Below, in pieces: positions 62,052 through 64,000 of a DNA stretch of 64,000 nucleotides; positions within the stretch are counted from its first letter, which is position 1; every line of letters begins with the position of its first letter. The notes beneath the pieces are model-generated. The model saw nothing but the letters and a program-made list of their open reading frames with translations, was not told where the DNA came from and searched no databases. A program made the translations under genes and the position numbers. Source of the DNA: Chryseobacterium foetidum (GTDB lineage Bacteria > Bacteroidota > Bacteroidia > Flavobacteriales > Weeksellaceae); the NCBI RefSeq assembly GCF_025457425.1, contig NZ_JAMXIA010000001.1, positions 992,001-1,056,000 of the forward strand. Direction: 5' to 3'.

Positions 62052-63008
62052 TTAAACTTTGAATATTCCGTGTTTCACTTTCAATCTCTGAACTTCAATT
62101 CTCTGGTTCAGTTTTTCTTTAAACTCAATGAATTTCGGATCTTTTTCGTCGTCTGTTCTGTGTTCCAAAGCCTGATTGATTTTAAAATTTTCTTTGATAA
62201 AATCTTTGGTTTCATCTGAAAAATAAGCATTTCCAAATTTCTCAAAAATATAGTTGACCGCCTGTGAATTGGGATGAATTAAATCTTCTTTATAGAATCT
62301 GTAATCCCTCAAATCATCCATTAAAATCTCATAAACCGGCAGATAATGACAGTTCTCAAACTGAGAAATCACTTCGTGAACCGCTGTAATGAGTTTAGAC
62401 TTACTCAACTGGTTTTCAGTCATTCCATCTTTGGTGTGACGGACGGGAGAAACCGTGAACAGAATCTGCAGATTTTCCGGACAGATATCTTTTAAATTGA
62501 TAATTGTATCGTAAATAGAATCTGTAATTTCCTGATGCGTTAAAAGTCTTTTTTTAAAGAATTTCTGCGGAATTTTGTGACAGTTGGCGACCAGTTTTTT
62601 CTTCGGTTCAAATTCGTAAATAAATGAAGTTCCGTAAGTGATAATCACCCAGTTGGATTCCTGCAGAAACTGGTTTCCTTCAACCAGTTTAGAATTGATT
62701 TTATCTAAAGTCTGATGAATATACCTCGTGTCAAAAGATGTATGATGATCAAGCGAAATGAACTCTTCGTTGTAACTGATCAGTTCATCTTCATGATAAT
62801 ATTCTGAGTCGTGAAGCCTTTTCACAGCATTATTAATCGAAAAAGGATTAAAAACCGTCCCGAAAGGATTGTTGACCGTCTGAAGCTGACCTTTCTGAAA
62901 CAAATCAGACATTTCTGAGGCGAAACAGGAACCTATCGAAAATATTTTATCTTCAATTCCTATTTTGTTTTCAGATTCTGCAATGTTTACTTCGGTACGG
63001 AATTTCAT
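62052..63008 (-). CDS. GSCFA domain protein
   Basis: A 318-residue protein starting at the ATG at 63008. FSIGSCFASEMSDLF is the GSCFA motif for which the family is named, and VSPVRHTKDG and DLIHPNSQAVNYIF add the SGNH-hydrolase-like His and Asp. The family is common in Bacteroidota and has no defined substrate; an esterase or acyltransferase role is plausible. A TTG three codons earlier is possible but has no advantage. Confidence 0.9.
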   Translation of the reverse strand: MKFRTEVNIAESENKIGIEDKIFSIGSCFASEMSDLFQKGQLQTVNNPFGTVFNPFSINNAVKRLHDSEYYHEDELISYNEEFISLDHHTSFDTRYIHQTLDKINSKLVEGNQFLQESNWVIITYGTSFIYEFEPKKKLVANCHKIPQKFFKKRLLTHQEITDSIYDTIINLKDICPENLQILFTVSPVRHTKDGMTENQLSKSKLITAVHEVISQFENCHYLPVYEILMDDLRDYRFYKEDLIHPNSQAVNYIFEKFGNAYFSDETKDFIKENFKINQALEHRTDDEKDPKFIEFKEKLNQRIEVQRLKVKHGIFKV

Positions 63009-63102
63009 TTTAATCAATTTGAAAATGAGTTAATTTGATCATTTGAAAATAAAAATTGAATCTCTAAAAATTTTCAAATTGGTACATTATCAAATTTTCA
63101 AA

Positions 63103-64000
63103 TTAAGACTCTCTTCTTAAAAGATAGTTTGCCAATTCTGCGAAAGGCTTTTTCTTCTCATCATCGATGTCGATTTTGTGAAGGAAATTTTGACCTATCT
63201 CATTGTGTTTTTCAATTAACCTTAAAGCTTTTTCGTCAACACCAGTGCGTCTGAAAATCTTTTCTACGCCGTAGACTTTATCAATATTATCTGTCTTTTT
63301 AGAATACCAGAAATCAAGTTCTTTCAGTTCCGCTTCTGTGGCGTATTCTCTCGCCAAAAGATAAAGAACTGTTTTTTTGTTTTCATAAATATCTCCTGCA
63401 TGCTTCTTTCCAAACTGTGCCTGATCACCGAAGACATCCAAATAATCATCCATGATCTGGAAGGCAATTCCGATGTGTTTTCCGAAATTGAAGATCGCTT
63501 TTGCATCTTTAAAATTCGCCTTGGCAATCATCGCTCCGATTTCGAAAGATGATGCGCTTAGAACGCCTGTTTTGTAGGTAATCATTCTGATATAATCATC
63601 AAAAGTAACATCTTCTTTTGTTTCAAAATTGATGTCGTACTGCTGACCTTCACATAGAAGCAAACCTGTATGCGTAAAAATTCTGATGCAGGCTTTAAAG
63701 ATTTCAGGTTCAAGATCTTCGAAAAACTTGTAGGCTTTCAGCATTAATCCGTCACCCGAAAGAATTCCTGTATTGATCCCGTGAATCGTATGAATTGTAG
63801 GTTTATTTCTTCTCAGAGGTGCTTCATCCATAATATCATCATGAATCAGCGTGAAATTATGGAAAAACTCTATTGCCAAGGCTGGTTTTATTGCCTCTTT
63901 CATATCACCTCCGAAAAGATCACAGGCCATAAGCACCATTATCGGACGAAGACGCTTTCCACCGTGGGAAATGATGTAGTTCATCGGATCGTAAAGCTCA
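63103..64000 (-). CDS. Polyprenyl (isoprenoid) diphosphate synthase, partial
   Basis: The frame runs off the right edge, so the N-terminus lies outside. The visible 299 residues include HGGKRLRP, the first aspartate-rich motif HDDIMDEAPLRR, EGQQYDINFE, and the second motif MDDYLDVFGD. This is a trans-isoprenyl chain elongating enzyme. Chain length cannot be told, though the residue pattern fits a farnesyl- or longer-chain synthase for quinones or undecaprenyl-type products. Confidence 0.92.
   Translation of the reverse strand, partial: ELYDPMNYIISHGGKRLRPIMVLMACDLFGGDMKEAIKPALAIEFFHNFTLIHDDIMDEAPLRRNKPTIHTIHGINTGILSGDGLMLKAYKFFEDLEPEIFKACIRIFTHTGLLLCEGQQYDINFETKEDVTFDDYIRMITYKTGVLSASSFEIGAMIAKANFKDAKAIFNFGKHIGIAFQIMDDYLDVFGDQAQFGKKHAGDIYENKKTVLYLLAREYATEAELKELDFWYSKKTDNIDKVYGVEKIFRRTGVDEKALRLIEKHNEIGQNFLHKIDIDDEKKKPFAELANYLLRRES

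Overview
The window looks like chromosome of a low-GC member of the Flavobacteriia, most like Chryseobacterium or a close Weeksellaceae relative. The reasons are a PorX-type type IX secretion regulator, the DUF1800/DUF1501 and GSCFA families, a beta-flower repeat protein, very weak Shine-Dalgarno signals, and repeated use of the Bacteroidota promoter core TAnnTTTG 10-80 nt before genes. No phage, insertion sequence or CRISPR array was seen.

Layout. 1-3904: end of porX, exonuclease III, an RlpA-like protein and RimO. 4021-15309: a Wzx/Wzy-type surface polysaccharide locus on the minus strand: two phosphoglycosyl transferases, flippase, Wzc-like tyrosine kinase, EpsG-like polymerase, glycosyltransferases, a beta-helix protein and RfbC. 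One glycosyltransferase is inverted in the middle, and no Wza-type exporter is visible. 15460-26655: metabolism (tyrA behind a tyrosine leader-peptide attenuator, serine deaminase, ammonium transporter, glucokinase), two YceI proteins, the DUF1800/DUF1501 pair and a 48-residue hydrophobic protein. 26752-35533: a DEAD-box helicase, a WYL regulator, two small genes, and an RNA-repair-like group (RtcB, RlaP-type nucleotidyltransferase, a broken gene, second RlaP-type nucleotidyltransferase) rich in palindromic repeats. 35575-47005: cold-shock protein with a long leader, beta-flower protein, PNPase, S15, a PagL-like lipid A deacylase, MgtE, a cytoplasmic BtuF-like protein, a GAF protein, a conserved unknown, an MBL hydrolase and tRNA-Leu(CAA). 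47075-50900: a metallophosphoesterase and metNIQ behind a Met/Cys-rich leader peptide. 51046-64000: purA, an AT-rich accessory pair (GIY-YIG-type protein and Imm35/YrhB-like protein) with an (AAT)15 microsatellite, hpt, adk, obg, an RNA helicase, an acyltransferase next to a decayed tatD fragment, tatD, DUF4269, GSCFA and a polyprenyl synthase running off the edge.

Main points of interest. (1) Two ribosome-mediated attenuators share one design: a leader peptide rich in the relevant amino acid, an antiterminator arm overlapping the leader stop codon, and a terminator before the biosynthetic or uptake gene. (2) A remnant of a second tatD 3' end on the far side of an acyltransferase gene suggests the acyltransferase arrived by recombination next to tatD. 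(3) The RtcB/RlaP island contains a frameshifted gene that was translationally coupled to the second RlaP. (4) Several families of degenerate 6-8 nt tandem repeats and imperfect palindromes sit between genes and recur across the window.

All functional calls come from reading motifs by eye; no database search was run.
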